A DNA stretch of 49,811 nt from Bacteroidales bacterium UBA4788 (GTDB taxonomy: Bacteria; Bacteroidota; Bacteroidia; Bacteroidales; VadinHA17): positions 15,455 to 65,265 of the forward strand of contig DHGW01000084.1 in the NCBI GenBank assembly GCA_002402965.1. The letters run 5' to 3'. The translations under genes were made by a program, and so were the position numbers. This document shows, piece by piece, positions 42,597-49,811 of this stretch. Under the pieces are notes generated by a model, which was not told the DNA's origin, ran no database searches, and saw only the letters and a list, made by a program, of their open reading frames with translations. Numbering within the stretch: position 1 is the first letter of the stretch; the number at the start of each line of letters is the position of its first letter.

Positions 42597-43415
42597 TCAA
42601 TTATTTACAGTCTGTTGCACGGTCGTATCAACCTTCAGGAACCTCGCCGTGTTTTCGAAGATCCTTGCCACATCTTTGGAGAACCTGCTCTGCGGGAACT
42701 CCTCGATGAACGAATAATACTCGTCAAGTGCAGTCTGGAAACGCTCAACCTTCTTGTCCGGGATGCTGTTCTCGGCAAGCAGGTAAAGCGCATCAAGTTT
42801 GAGGAACATCAGCTCCTCGCGGTATTTTGTATCAGGGTACTCCTTCAGGCTGTTCGCCAGTGATACTGTTGCCGCCCGGTATTCCTTCAGGTCATAATAA
42901 AGCCTTGCACTCAGGTATGATTTCTCCACAAGCTTTTCCTGGAGTTCCATGATCCTGGCCTTGCAGTCATCGGTCCTTGTGCTGGTGGGATACCTCTGCA
43001 TGAAGATGGTGAAGCTCTCTATAGCCTTTCTCGTGTATGACTGATCAAGCTCCGGCCTGGGACTCTGGTAATAATCGCACAGTGCTGCAAGATAGTGCGC
43101 CTCTTCTGCATTATTGCTGCCTGGGTAGGTGTCAGCAAAGTTTTGATAATAGGTGCCCGCCATCATGTAGTCACGTATCTTGAAATGTGCCTGGGCATTT
43201 ATCCAGTTCAACTGCTCTGCTTCGTCAGTGGCCCTGTACCTTGGAAGTATCTGAGAAAGAAGCTCAATTGACCTCATGTACTTGCCGTCATCATAATACT
43301 CAAAGACCTTCTCCTTCTTAAGCTCGTTGTCCGTACTCTTGAGAAGTTTCTCATACTCACCGCATGATGAAACGATGAGAGCAAGCAATAAATATATTAT
43401 CGGTCTGATCCTCAT
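42597..43415 (-). CDS. bamD: outer-membrane assembly lipoprotein BamD
   Basis: 272 aa. Lipobox LIVSSC (Cys about 18) followed by GEYEKLLKSTD, the usual BamD start in Bacteroidota, and about five TPR-like helix pairs (YDDGKYMRSIELLSQIL, NNAEEAHYLAALCDY). Partner of BamA in inserting outer-membrane proteins. First gene of the minus-strand cluster ending with fabI. Confidence 0.93.
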   Translation of the reverse strand: MRIRPIIYLLLALIVSSCGEYEKLLKSTDNELKKEKVFEYYDDGKYMRSIELLSQILPRYRATDEAEQLNWINAQAHFKIRDYMMAGTYYQNFADTYPGSNNAEEAHYLAALCDYYQSPRPELDQSYTRKAIESFTIFMQRYPTSTRTDDCKARIMELQEKLVEKSYLSARLYYDLKEYRAATVSLANSLKEYPDTKYREELMFLKLDALYLLAENSIPDKKVERFQTALDEYYSFIEEFPQSRFSKDVARIFENTARFLKVDTTVQQTVNN

Positions 43416-43431
43416 ACCCGGAAATGTTGCG

Positions 43432-43439
43432 CAAAATTA
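43432..43439 (-). promoter_or_regulatory. candidate -7 promoter box of the bamD cluster
   Basis: Minus-strand TAATTTTG fits TAnnTTTG, 16 nt before the bamD start; -33 element not clear. Confidence 0.5.
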
Positions 43440-43549
43440 CTGTTTTTTTTGATAAGTCGGTTCATTATGTCACAAAAGTGCACCGTTTATGGATACGAAG
43501 TAGTTAAGGCAGTGTTAAAACATCGGAACAAATAGGTATAAATAGGTAC

Positions 43550-43579
43550 TTTGCCTGAGTAATGTTTTTAATAATTTTG
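43550..43579 (+). promoter_or_regulatory. promoter of the PLP enzyme gene
   Basis: TTTG (43550-43553), 18 nt, TAATTTTG (43572-43579): both elements match exactly, with the same spacing as the DUF3276 promoter. It overlaps the upstream ATG at 43562, which argues that the true start is the later GTG at 43607. Confidence 0.75.
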
Positions 43580-43606
43580 CGGGCATTAATCAAAACCAAT
43601 ACTGAC

Positions 43607-44851
43607 GTGGATATTTTCGACAAGATCAAAAAGAACCGTGGTGCACTTGGACAGTACCAGGAACAGGCCGATGGATACTTTATGTTCCCCAAGCTGGAAG
43701 GTGAAATAGCCCCCCGAATGAAATTCATGGGCAGGGAAGTGCTTAACTGGAGTCTCAACAATTACCTGGGGCTTGCCAATCACCCCGAAGTGCGCAAGGT
43801 TGACGCCGAAGCTGCGGCTCAGTACGGACTGGCTTACCCGATGGGCGCCAGGATGATGTCAGGCCAGACCACCATGCACGAGAAGTTCGAGCAGATGGCT
43901 GCCGAATTTGTCGGAAAGGAATCCGCTTACCTGCTCAACTACGGTTACCAGGGGATGGTATCAATAATCGACTGTCTTGCAGGAAGGCATGATGTCATCG
44001 TGTATGACTCCGAGTCACACGCATGCATCATGGACGGGCTGAGGATGGTCCTGTCAAAGAGGTTCGTCTTTGCACACAATGACATGAAAAACTTCGGGAA
44101 GCAGCTGGAGCATGCACAGAATATCGTTGCCGGAACCGGCGGAGGCATACTCGTCATCACCGAGGGAGTCTTCGGGATGGCAGGCGACCTCGGCGCACTC
44201 GACAAGATTGTCGCATTTAAGGAAAAATACAAATTCCGCCTTCTGGTTGACGATGCCCACGGTATTGGAACTATGGGAAAAACAGGAGCAGGCACGGGCG
44301 AACACTTCGGCGTGCAGGACCAGATAGACGTCTACTTTGCCACATTCGCGAAGAGCTTCGCAGGAATAGGCGGATTCGTGGCAGGCGACAAGGATGTCAT
44401 CAGCTACCTCAGGTTCAACCTGCGCTCACAGATTTATGCCAAGTCACTGCCTATGGCCATGACAATCGGTGCAATCAAGCGCCTCGAGATAATTAAGACC
44501 CATCCCGAGCTGCGCGAAAACCTCTGGAAGATCGCCCATGCACTGCAAAAGGGCTTCAGGGAGGCCGGGTTCGATATCGGAAAAACCCAGTCGCCTGTTA
44601 CCCCCGTCTTCTTCAAGGGCGGCCTGGCACAGACCACACAGCTGATCAAGGACCTCAGGAAAAACTACGGTATATTCTGTTCAGTGGTAATTTACCCGGT
44701 GGTGCCGAGAGGCGTCATCATGCTCCGCATTATCCCGACCGCAGCCCACACCCCTGAGGATGTCAATTACACCATCAAGGCATTCACGGAGGTCAAGAAG
44801 AAGCTGGAAAGCAACGCCTATCCCGATGTGATGGCCGACTTCAGGGACTGA
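43607..44851 (+). CDS. alpha-oxoamine synthase family PLP enzyme, probably serine palmitoyltransferase
   Basis: 414 aa from GTG 43607 (V/MDIFDKIKKNRG, the usual family start). PLP enzyme: His138 that stacks on the cofactor (SESHAC), D215/H218 in LVDDAHGIG, and the Schiff-base Lys249 in TFAKSF. This group adds an acyl-CoA to an amino acid. Close relatives in Bacteroidota are annotated glycine C-acetyltransferase, 8-amino-7-oxononanoate synthase or serine palmitoyltransferase; the absence of biotin or threonine genes nearby and the long, distinct N-terminus (QADGYFMFPKLEGE) favour the sphingolipid enzyme. The alternative ATG at 43562 lies within the promoter. Confidence 0.85.
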   Translation: MDIFDKIKKNRGALGQYQEQADGYFMFPKLEGEIAPRMKFMGREVLNWSLNNYLGLANHPEVRKVDAEAAAQYGLAYPMGARMMSGQTTMHEKFEQMAAEFVGKESAYLLNYGYQGMVSIIDCLAGRHDVIVYDSESHACIMDGLRMVLSKRFVFAHNDMKNFGKQLEHAQNIVAGTGGGILVITEGVFGMAGDLGALDKIVAFKEKYKFRLLVDDAHGIGTMGKTGAGTGEHFGVQDQIDVYFATFAKSFAGIGGFVAGDKDVISYLRFNLRSQIYAKSLPMAMTIGAIKRLEIIKTHPELRENLWKIAHALQKGFREAGFDIGKTQSPVTPVFFKGGLAQTTQLIKDLRKNYGIFCSVVIYPVVPRGVIMLRIIPTAAHTPEDVNYTIKAFTEVKKKLESNAYPDVMADFRD

Positions 44852-44859
44852 AGCGGCTC

Positions 44860-46803
44860 TTACCCGACCGGCTGGTCGTAATCATTAATTGTAAGAAAGG
44901 AGTACTGGTACTCCATAGGGAGTATTCTTGCATACTCTTCCAGTGTGCAATCCTCCATGAAAGCACTTATTATCCTTCGTCCAAGCGGTATGAGATCAGG
45001 TGTAAGAAATCCTGCGAGTTCCTTTCTGAAGAATTCACGCAGTATTGCCGCGCCGGCATCATACCCCTCTTCACCCACCTCTGCCTGGCGGTATACCTTG
45101 AGGAATCGCGTTGGTACGGGTGACCCTTCAATTGTAAGGTAGTTCAGCTCGTATCCCAGCAACGGGCAGCGTGCCGGGCTCAGCTGATCAGCCCTGAGCT
45201 TGGCATTGCCCCGCCTGGTTAAGTACTCCCTCATCAGAAGCTGTGGTTTGAACCCTACCTTCCATGCTCCGATGTGCTGGTTCGGAGTGAGTGTATAACG
45301 GACCCTGGGCGTATTGACGATCTGCTCCAGAAGGAGGTTGGCATGCCTCACTTTTTTCCCGGTGGCAAAGGGCCAGTATGACCCCGCCCCCTCACTCTCA
45401 AGATCACCACTGCCGGTGACACTCGGATTGGCATAGCCACGAGGGCTGACCAGTCGCCACAGCCATGCCAGCGCCGGGGGCAGGATGTGAAACAGGCCTG
45501 CAATGCCGTACGAAGGCCTCTCAACCGTACAGGGCGGCATCCTCACCCCAAAATTACGAACATCAACAGTGACCGGCCTGCTGATTACACCGGGGACTAT
45601 ATGGCGCGGAAGGACCACCCTGGGATTGGGACAGCGTTTACCCGGCGCATCTTCCTTATGGTTCCATATCAGTGCCGTGCCGTCGGGCCGGGTCTCAATG
45701 TTCAGGAAAAGAAGAGGCTCCCCGGGATTGATTGTAATCTTCTCAAGGAAGGGATCATCTCCGTAACCGGTAACACCGTCAACGCGTATGAACCATGCAT
45801 TCTCGGCATCAGCCACCGTAAGCTTGCCATTGTTCTTCTGGTATGAGGGATGACATAACGCCATGTCGTCAGTAGCAGGAAAGAAGGAACAGAAGAGAGG
45901 GATGGAAATGACGCGTTTCTCCCCGGAAATGATGTTTTGGCCTATCAGGATCTGGCCGTTGGGCTCACGCACGAGGTTCTGGATCATCTCGCTTTTACCC
46001 CCGCCGCTGGCACCTTCATGCATGAAGGTTGTCATATTGTCATAAGGACTGACTGCCTGGACCGTAGAACAGTGTGCAGTAATCCATCCCTCCTTCTCCC
46101 CCTTGTCGAGCAGCACACTGTAAAAACCCTTCTTGGCACTCGGTCCCGGGTAGAGGTTGTAGGCGAACATCTCGTGCAGGCCCTCACGCCTGTTATGAAC
46201 CACCACCTGGCGCCCTCCAAACCGGGTGTGACGGAAAGGAGGTGCAACATAGACAACCGACTCCACCCTGAATCCGTCAGGAACCTGGTCAACGGAAATT
46301 ATACGCTGGAGAAGTGACAGGCCGAAGGCAAAGAACGAAGCGTTCAGGGGAATAATCACCACACCACCGGCCCCCACAGGATAGTTGCCGGCAAAACAGA
46401 TGAAAATACCCACCTCCTGACCCTGCATCCACTCAAGCGTCTCGCTCCTAAGTGTGGAAAACGGATACCCGTACACGTCCTCAAACCTCTTCTTATCGGT
46501 CGGCCTCGAATCGCCTATCAGCATCGTCTCCGGGTCACGCCTTCTCATGTAAGGCTCAGTATAATTTGCAGAGAGTCCGTTGCTCACCCGGTGAAGGATC
46601 ACTTCAACCACCTCCCCCCTGCCCGGGATATCATACTTCACCTCATAGCTGAGATCATCCCTGCCGGGGATGGAGGCCTCCAGAATCTCCGGAGAGGTGT
46701 TGAAGAAGCGCGCTCCTGGACAAAGGCCGGCCAACTGGCTGACCTCCGCCGGAAGTTCAACTCCACGGGTCTTGAGTATAGCAATAGCTTCAGATGCAGT
46801 CAT
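44860..46803 (-). CDS. DUF4914 family protein with P-loop
   Basis: 647 aa, cytoplasmic. A clear P-loop GASGGGKSEM (264-273) lies in the centre, with VTGYGDDPFLEKI and RPDGTALIWNHKED further on, a pattern reminiscent of the PEPCK/HprK kinase fold. I recognise it as DUF4914, a family with no known function. It converges with the PLP enzyme gene with an 8-nt gap. Substrate unknown. Confidence 0.85.
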   Translation of the reverse strand: MTASEAIAILKTRGVELPAEVSQLAGLCPGARFFNTSPEILEASIPGRDDLSYEVKYDIPGRGEVVEVILHRVSNGLSANYTEPYMRRRDPETMLIGDSRPTDKKRFEDVYGYPFSTLRSETLEWMQGQEVGIFICFAGNYPVGAGGVVIIPLNASFFAFGLSLLQRIISVDQVPDGFRVESVVYVAPPFRHTRFGGRQVVVHNRREGLHEMFAYNLYPGPSAKKGFYSVLLDKGEKEGWITAHCSTVQAVSPYDNMTTFMHEGASGGGKSEMIQNLVREPNGQILIGQNIISGEKRVISIPLFCSFFPATDDMALCHPSYQKNNGKLTVADAENAWFIRVDGVTGYGDDPFLEKITINPGEPLLFLNIETRPDGTALIWNHKEDAPGKRCPNPRVVLPRHIVPGVISRPVTVDVRNFGVRMPPCTVERPSYGIAGLFHILPPALAWLWRLVSPRGYANPSVTGSGDLESEGAGSYWPFATGKKVRHANLLLEQIVNTPRVRYTLTPNQHIGAWKVGFKPQLLMREYLTRRGNAKLRADQLSPARCPLLGYELNYLTIEGSPVPTRFLKVYRQAEVGEEGYDAGAAILREFFRKELAGFLTPDLIPLGRRIISAFMEDCTLEEYARILPMEYQYSFLTINDYDQPVG

Positions 46804-47021
46804 TTATCAGAGAGATGGTTTTAGTTTACTTTTTTAATTATATAGATATTTTTCTGTCGATTTATCAACTTTCCGAGGGGTAAAAATAACATTATTGCAT
46901 TCCATACTGTACCTGAAATACCGGCAGATATCAACACTTTATCAAAAAAAGAATGAAAATCAAGTAATGTTTTTGCCGCCCGTTCGTCAATGGTTCAGAA
47001 ATCACACTAAAACGGACAGTC

Positions 47022-47534
47022 ATGAAAAGAATGTTTCTTTTAATTGCCGCAGTTGCGATTGCCGCAGCGGTATCAGGACAGAGAACCTCGCTTGACGATT
47101 TCTTCAGCAAGTACAGCAACCGTGATGGTTACACCTCTGTCGTCATCAATGGAAGCCTGCTTAAATTCCTGGGGGAAAGCAGGGACTGTGACAGGGATGG
47201 GAATCCTGTCAGGAAAATTACCTCTATAAGACTGGTAGTCAGGGATAAGGAGAAGTTTCCCGCCGGCGAAGGCCTGCTCACGGAGATCAGGGGCATTATC
47301 AGGCGAGGCAGATATGATGAGCTGATGACTGTCAGGGATGACGGAGCTGATCTGCGCTTTATGGCAAGGATGGATAAGGAGATGATCAGGGAACTGCTCC
47401 TGGTTATTGATGGTGAGGATCAGGCAGTTGTACAGATTGAGGGTAACCTCACACGGGATGAGGCTGAGGAACTCTTCAGAAGCAACGGGGAAGGACTTGC
47501 CATACTCGAAGGACTGGAGATCGAGGGTAAATGA
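47022..47534 (+). CDS. DUF4252 secreted protein (copy 1)
   Basis: 170 aa. Signal peptide 1-19 (FLLIAAVAIAAAVSGQ), then the DUF4252 core: LDDFFSKYSNRDGYTSVVI, YDELMTVRDDGADLRFMAR, VVQIEGNLT. Probably periplasmic or, without a lipobox Cys, soluble. It precedes the sigma factor by 27 nt and is paralogous to the gene at 48638-49150. Function unknown; co-occurrence with an ECF sigma factor suggests a role in, or a response to, the same envelope signal. Confidence 0.9.
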   Translation: MKRMFLLIAAVAIAAAVSGQRTSLDDFFSKYSNRDGYTSVVINGSLLKFLGESRDCDRDGNPVRKITSIRLVVRDKEKFPAGEGLLTEIRGIIRRGRYDELMTVRDDGADLRFMARMDKEMIRELLLVIDGEDQAVVQIEGNLTRDEAEELFRSNGEGLAILEGLEIEGK

Positions 47535-47561
47535 TAAATTTGGGGAAGAGTTCAGAGAAAC

Positions 47562-48098
47562 ATGACCCCCGAAGAGTTCAGGAAGACAGTATTACCGGAG
47601 GGGCGGAGGCTGTATGCCCTCGCCTTCCGTTTCCTGAACAACAGGGAGGAGGCTGAAGATACAGTGCAGGAGGTGATGATGAAACTCTGGTCAGAGAGAG
47701 ATGGAAAACGCGACTATGCCAGTGTGGCATCCTGGTGTACCACAGTGACACGCAATCACTGCATTGACCTGCTGAGGAGAAAAAAGAGACTGAGGCTCGA
47801 AGCTTTCGGCGATGCGGGCAGCAGTACAGCCGCGCTTGCTGAAAACTCAGCTGCGGGTGATGACCGGGAGGCTGTGAGAATGGTTGCAGCTATCGTCAGC
47901 CGGATGAAAGAGCCTGGAAGAAGCGCCATAATCATGCGGGACATGGAGGGATACTCCTACGAAGAGACCGCAGAGGCGATGGGAACGAATATCACTGCAC
48001 TCCGCACAATGATCTCAAGGGCCAGAAAGCAGATAAGGGAAGAGATGGAAAGGTTATACCGATATGGAACAGGAGAAGATAAGAGAATTGTCCGGTAA
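47562..48098 (+). CDS. ECF-type RNA polymerase sigma factor
   Basis: 178 aa. Region 2 (about 15-80: FLNNREEAEDTVQEVMMKLW, TVTRNHCIDLLRRKKR) and region 4 (about 115-170: MRDMEGYSYEETAEAMGT, ALRTMISRARKQIREEM). It has no long extra domains. The last 35 nt overlap the next gene, suggesting coupled translation with its likely regulator. The target promoters are not known; autoregulation of this cluster is an inference. Confidence 0.93.
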   Translation: MTPEEFRKTVLPEGRRLYALAFRFLNNREEAEDTVQEVMMKLWSERDGKRDYASVASWCTTVTRNHCIDLLRRKKRLRLEAFGDAGSSTAALAENSAAGDDREAVRMVAAIVSRMKEPGRSAIIMRDMEGYSYEETAEAMGTNITALRTMISRARKQIREEMERLYRYGTGEDKRIVR

Positions 48099-48627
48099 AT
48101 ATTTCGAAGGAGAAACCAGCGAAGATGAGGAACTCCTGCTCAGGGAGTACCTTAATGATCCCTCTGCCCCGGAATCCGTCCGGAAGGAGTTCGGTTTCCT
48201 GCCCGGGCAAACGGACGAGGTGCCTGAACCATCCGAGGGATTTTACGACAGGCTTGAAGCCGTTACTCACAGGGAAATCAGCACGAAACCCCGCGGAAAA
48301 GTCTGGAGATACCTTACCGGAGTGGCCGGAGCAGCAGCCATCGTGGCCGGATTGTGGCTGGTCTTCCGGTTTCCCGGTTCGCCGCAGGTGAAAGACACAT
48401 ATGATGATCCGATGATCGCCATGGCTGAGGTCAGGAACATCCTCATGACCGTTTCGGAGAGGATGAACAGCGGAACCGAACAGCTTGAACAGGTCAGTAC
48501 CTTCGCAGAGAAACCGGAAGAGCTGGAGGGCCTCGGCAGGATAGGCGACATCGTCGGGCAGAACCTCTACAGGCTTCGCTACCTCGGTGAGCTTAAGCCG
48601 GTGCAAAATGAAACTGAAACAGATTAA
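48064..48627 (+). CDS. putative single-pass anti-sigma protein
   Basis: 187 aa. An N-terminal acidic helical part (1-75: ELSGKYFEGETSEDEELLLREYL), one transmembrane helix (about 83-101: YLTGVAGAAAIVAGLWLVF) and an extracytoplasmic C-terminal part. The N-terminal pattern resembles the anti-sigma domains of Bacteroidota, without a zinc-binding HxxxCxxC. Overlaps the sigma gene by 35 nt. Anti-sigma function is inferred from position and topology. Confidence 0.75.
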   Translation: MEQEKIRELSGKYFEGETSEDEELLLREYLNDPSAPESVRKEFGFLPGQTDEVPEPSEGFYDRLEAVTHREISTKPRGKVWRYLTGVAGAAAIVAGLWLVFRFPGSPQVKDTYDDPMIAMAEVRNILMTVSERMNSGTEQLEQVSTFAEKPEELEGLGRIGDIVGQNLYRLRYLGELKPVQNETETD

Positions 48628-48637
48628 AAAAGCCAAT

Positions 48638-49150
48638 ATGAAAAAACAAGCACTCATCATACTGCTGCTGACGGCAATAACCGCTTCGCTCTGCGCGCAG
48701 AAAAGCCCTGTGGATGAATTGTTCGACAGGTACAACGGGAAAGAGGGATTCACCTCTGTTTATATATCCTCAAAAATGTTCAGTCTCCTCTCAAGAATTG
48801 ACAGCGATGACGAGGAGTTCCGTAACCTGGTGACGAGGATCAAGGGAATCCGGATTCTCAGTATAGACAGCACTGCTGCCGTCCATGGGATAAACTTCGC
48901 CTCGGAGCTGATGCCCAGGCTGAGACGAAACGGCTATGAGGAGCTCATGACGGTCAGGGAGGAAAACAACGAGGTCTTCTTCATGATCCAGGAGGTTGGA
49001 GACAGGATCGCAGAACTGGTGATGATCACCGGCGGCGGAGGAACCTCTGTTGTATCAATCCAGGGTAACCTTGACCTGAAGACTATCGCCAGCCTCTCAG
49101 GAAGCATGGGCATCAAGGAACTGGAGGAGCTGGAAAAAGTAAAGAGGTGA
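48638..49150 (+). CDS. DUF4252 secreted protein (copy 2)
   Basis: 170 aa from the ATG at 48638 (MKKQALIILLL); in-frame ATGs at 48587 and 48608 lie in or near the previous gene and would spoil the signal peptide. Signal about 1-20 (ending LCAQ). Core: VDELFDRYNGKEGFTSVYI, YEELMTVREENNEVFFMI, VVSIQGNLD, clearly similar to copy 1 over its whole length. Ends the sigma-factor operon. Confidence 0.88.
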   Translation: MKKQALIILLLTAITASLCAQKSPVDELFDRYNGKEGFTSVYISSKMFSLLSRIDSDDEEFRNLVTRIKGIRILSIDSTAAVHGINFASELMPRLRRNGYEELMTVREENNEVFFMIQEVGDRIAELVMITGGGGTSVVSIQGNLDLKTIASLSGSMGIKELEELEKVKR

Positions 49151-49220
49151 ACAATTTGCCGGATCATCATGTTATTGGGTTATGCAACCTGAATATCTGA
49201 TGACTGGCAATATTGGCACA

Positions 49221-49811
49221 ATGAATACCCCTGAAGAACTGCTACAGGCTTACACGGCACTATTTCTTTTTCTTGGCGGATCTGTTTCAATGTCACCAGG
49301 TGAAAGCGGATTGCCCAATCTGTGCGATGCAGGATTGTTGCGCAACCTTCCCGTCAGCAGCACCAACAGCCGGTTTGAGGCTGCCAGCCGGCTGCTCAGG
49401 GCGCCCTGTCCATTCAAGCAGCAGTGCCACCTGGCAGTGGGCGACAACTACAGGTCGCTGCTTGCTGGCGATACAGCTTCTGAAGCATATCCGGCAGCAT
49501 CACACTGGATCAATGCCGGCATTTCAGTGGAGGAGCATCACAGTGAACTCTGCAGTCTGTACAGGAGATACGGATACAGCAGGACCGAGGACTGCGGACT
49601 GGCCGCGGATCATCTTGGAATCCAGCTGTTGTTTGCCAACCTGCTTATAGAAAAATACCTTACCGAAGATGATTATGAGATCAGGGCAATGATAGGCCGC
49701 GACCTGCTTGGTTTCATCAACAATGAGATGCTCACATGGCTGCCGCGATGGGCAGAGGCAGTATCCGGAAGTTCAAAGACGAAATGTTATATCGGTATTT
49801 CCGGCTTGATA
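49221..49811 (+). CDS. TorD-family molybdoenzyme chaperone (partial at right edge)
   Basis: The frame runs to the window edge with no stop (about 197 codons here). It begins MNTPEELLQAYTALFLFLG; in-frame ATGs at 49182 and 49200 are alternatives, as the frame is open upstream. Later parts, ADHLGIQLLFANLL and FINNEMLTWLPRWAEAV, are the TorD pattern (DHLG in helix, then LPW-like segment). TorD chaperones fold and protect molybdopterin oxidoreductases before Tat export, so such an enzyme gene probably follows outside the window. Confidence 0.75.
   Translation, partial: MNTPEELLQAYTALFLFLGGSVSMSPGESGLPNLCDAGLLRNLPVSSTNSRFEAASRLLRAPCPFKQQCHLAVGDNYRSLLAGDTASEAYPAASHWINAGISVEEHHSELCSLYRRYGYSRTEDCGLAADHLGIQLLFANLLIEKYLTEDDYEIRAMIGRDLLGFINNEMLTWLPRWAEAVSGSSKTKCYIGISGLI

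Noticed and set aside
43562..43606. ATG start giving 15 extra residues on the PLP enzyme
   Set aside because: It falls inside a perfect promoter, and the family's conserved start matches the GTG at 43607.
1..49811. tRNA, rRNA, transposase or prophage genes
   Set aside because: No cloverleaf-like sequence, rRNA stretch, transposase motif or phage structural gene was recognised by eye in the spacers or frames.

Overview
The window comes from an anaerobic member of the Bacteroidota, probably Bacteroidales/Marinilabiliales-like. The evidence is the family content (PorD of the type IX secretion system, DUF5606, DUF4252, DUF4914, DUF3276/PUR, DUF1573, an extended NusB, an unusual RpoZ) and several promoters of the Bacteroidota type (TTTG, 18 nt, TAnnTTTG). 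It is ordinary chromosome, densely coded on both strands, with no prophage, insertion sequence, CRISPR array, rRNA or tRNA that I can see. No spacer longer than 300 bp lacks a gene; the longest, 46804-47021, is AT-rich and holds nothing I can name.

Layout. 1-5.4 kb: the end of an [FeFe]-hydrogenase locus, with an odd Fe-S/ATPase fusion followed by hndB-hndC-hndD-hndA, an NAD(P)-linked and probably electron-bifurcating hydrogenase, closed by a strong terminator. 5.5-16 kb: a YgiQ radical-SAM protein, a patatin/outer-membrane-barrel protein, a TPR protein, a LysM plus periplasmic-binding-fold protein, purC and phoH. 16-23.2 kb: SAM hydrolase and mazG on +, then a minus-strand housekeeping run nusB-DUF1573-yajC-ybbR-coaE-djlA-like-DUF5606-speB. 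23.3-26.6 kb: DUF3276 and DUF456 on +, then arcC and an ornithine carbamoyltransferase on - (carbamoyl phosphate to ATP). 26.7-31.5 kb: lipoprotein, ftsK, lolA, an NlpC/P60-like protein that lacks its catalytic cysteine, and a 34-aa membrane peptide. 31.5-34.6 kb: ftcD and hutI (histidine degradation). 34.7-43.4 kb: an outer-membrane barrel, a DUF819 transporter-like protein, and the minus-strand cluster bamD-rpoZ-coaBC-porD-recN-fabI. 43.6-49.8 kb: a serine-palmitoyltransferase-like PLP enzyme, DUF4914, an ECF sigma/putative anti-sigma pair flanked by two DUF4252 paralogues, and the start of a TorD-family chaperone running off the right edge.

The least expected signal is not protein coding. 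Many spacers carry short tandem arrays with a period of 7-8 bp (AGGCARY, CAGTCGG, GACCTCA, ATTTGCA types). Several start inside or just after the stop codon of the upstream gene and are oriented with that gene. Two spacers, upstream of argF and of ftcD, carry the same composite element: two copies of a GTAG-containing hairpin unit exactly 49 nt apart, followed by a heptamer array at the end of the neighbouring gene. This recurring 3'-end architecture is the best candidate here for something undescribed.

All functional calls are by reading motifs and family resemblance; no database search was run.
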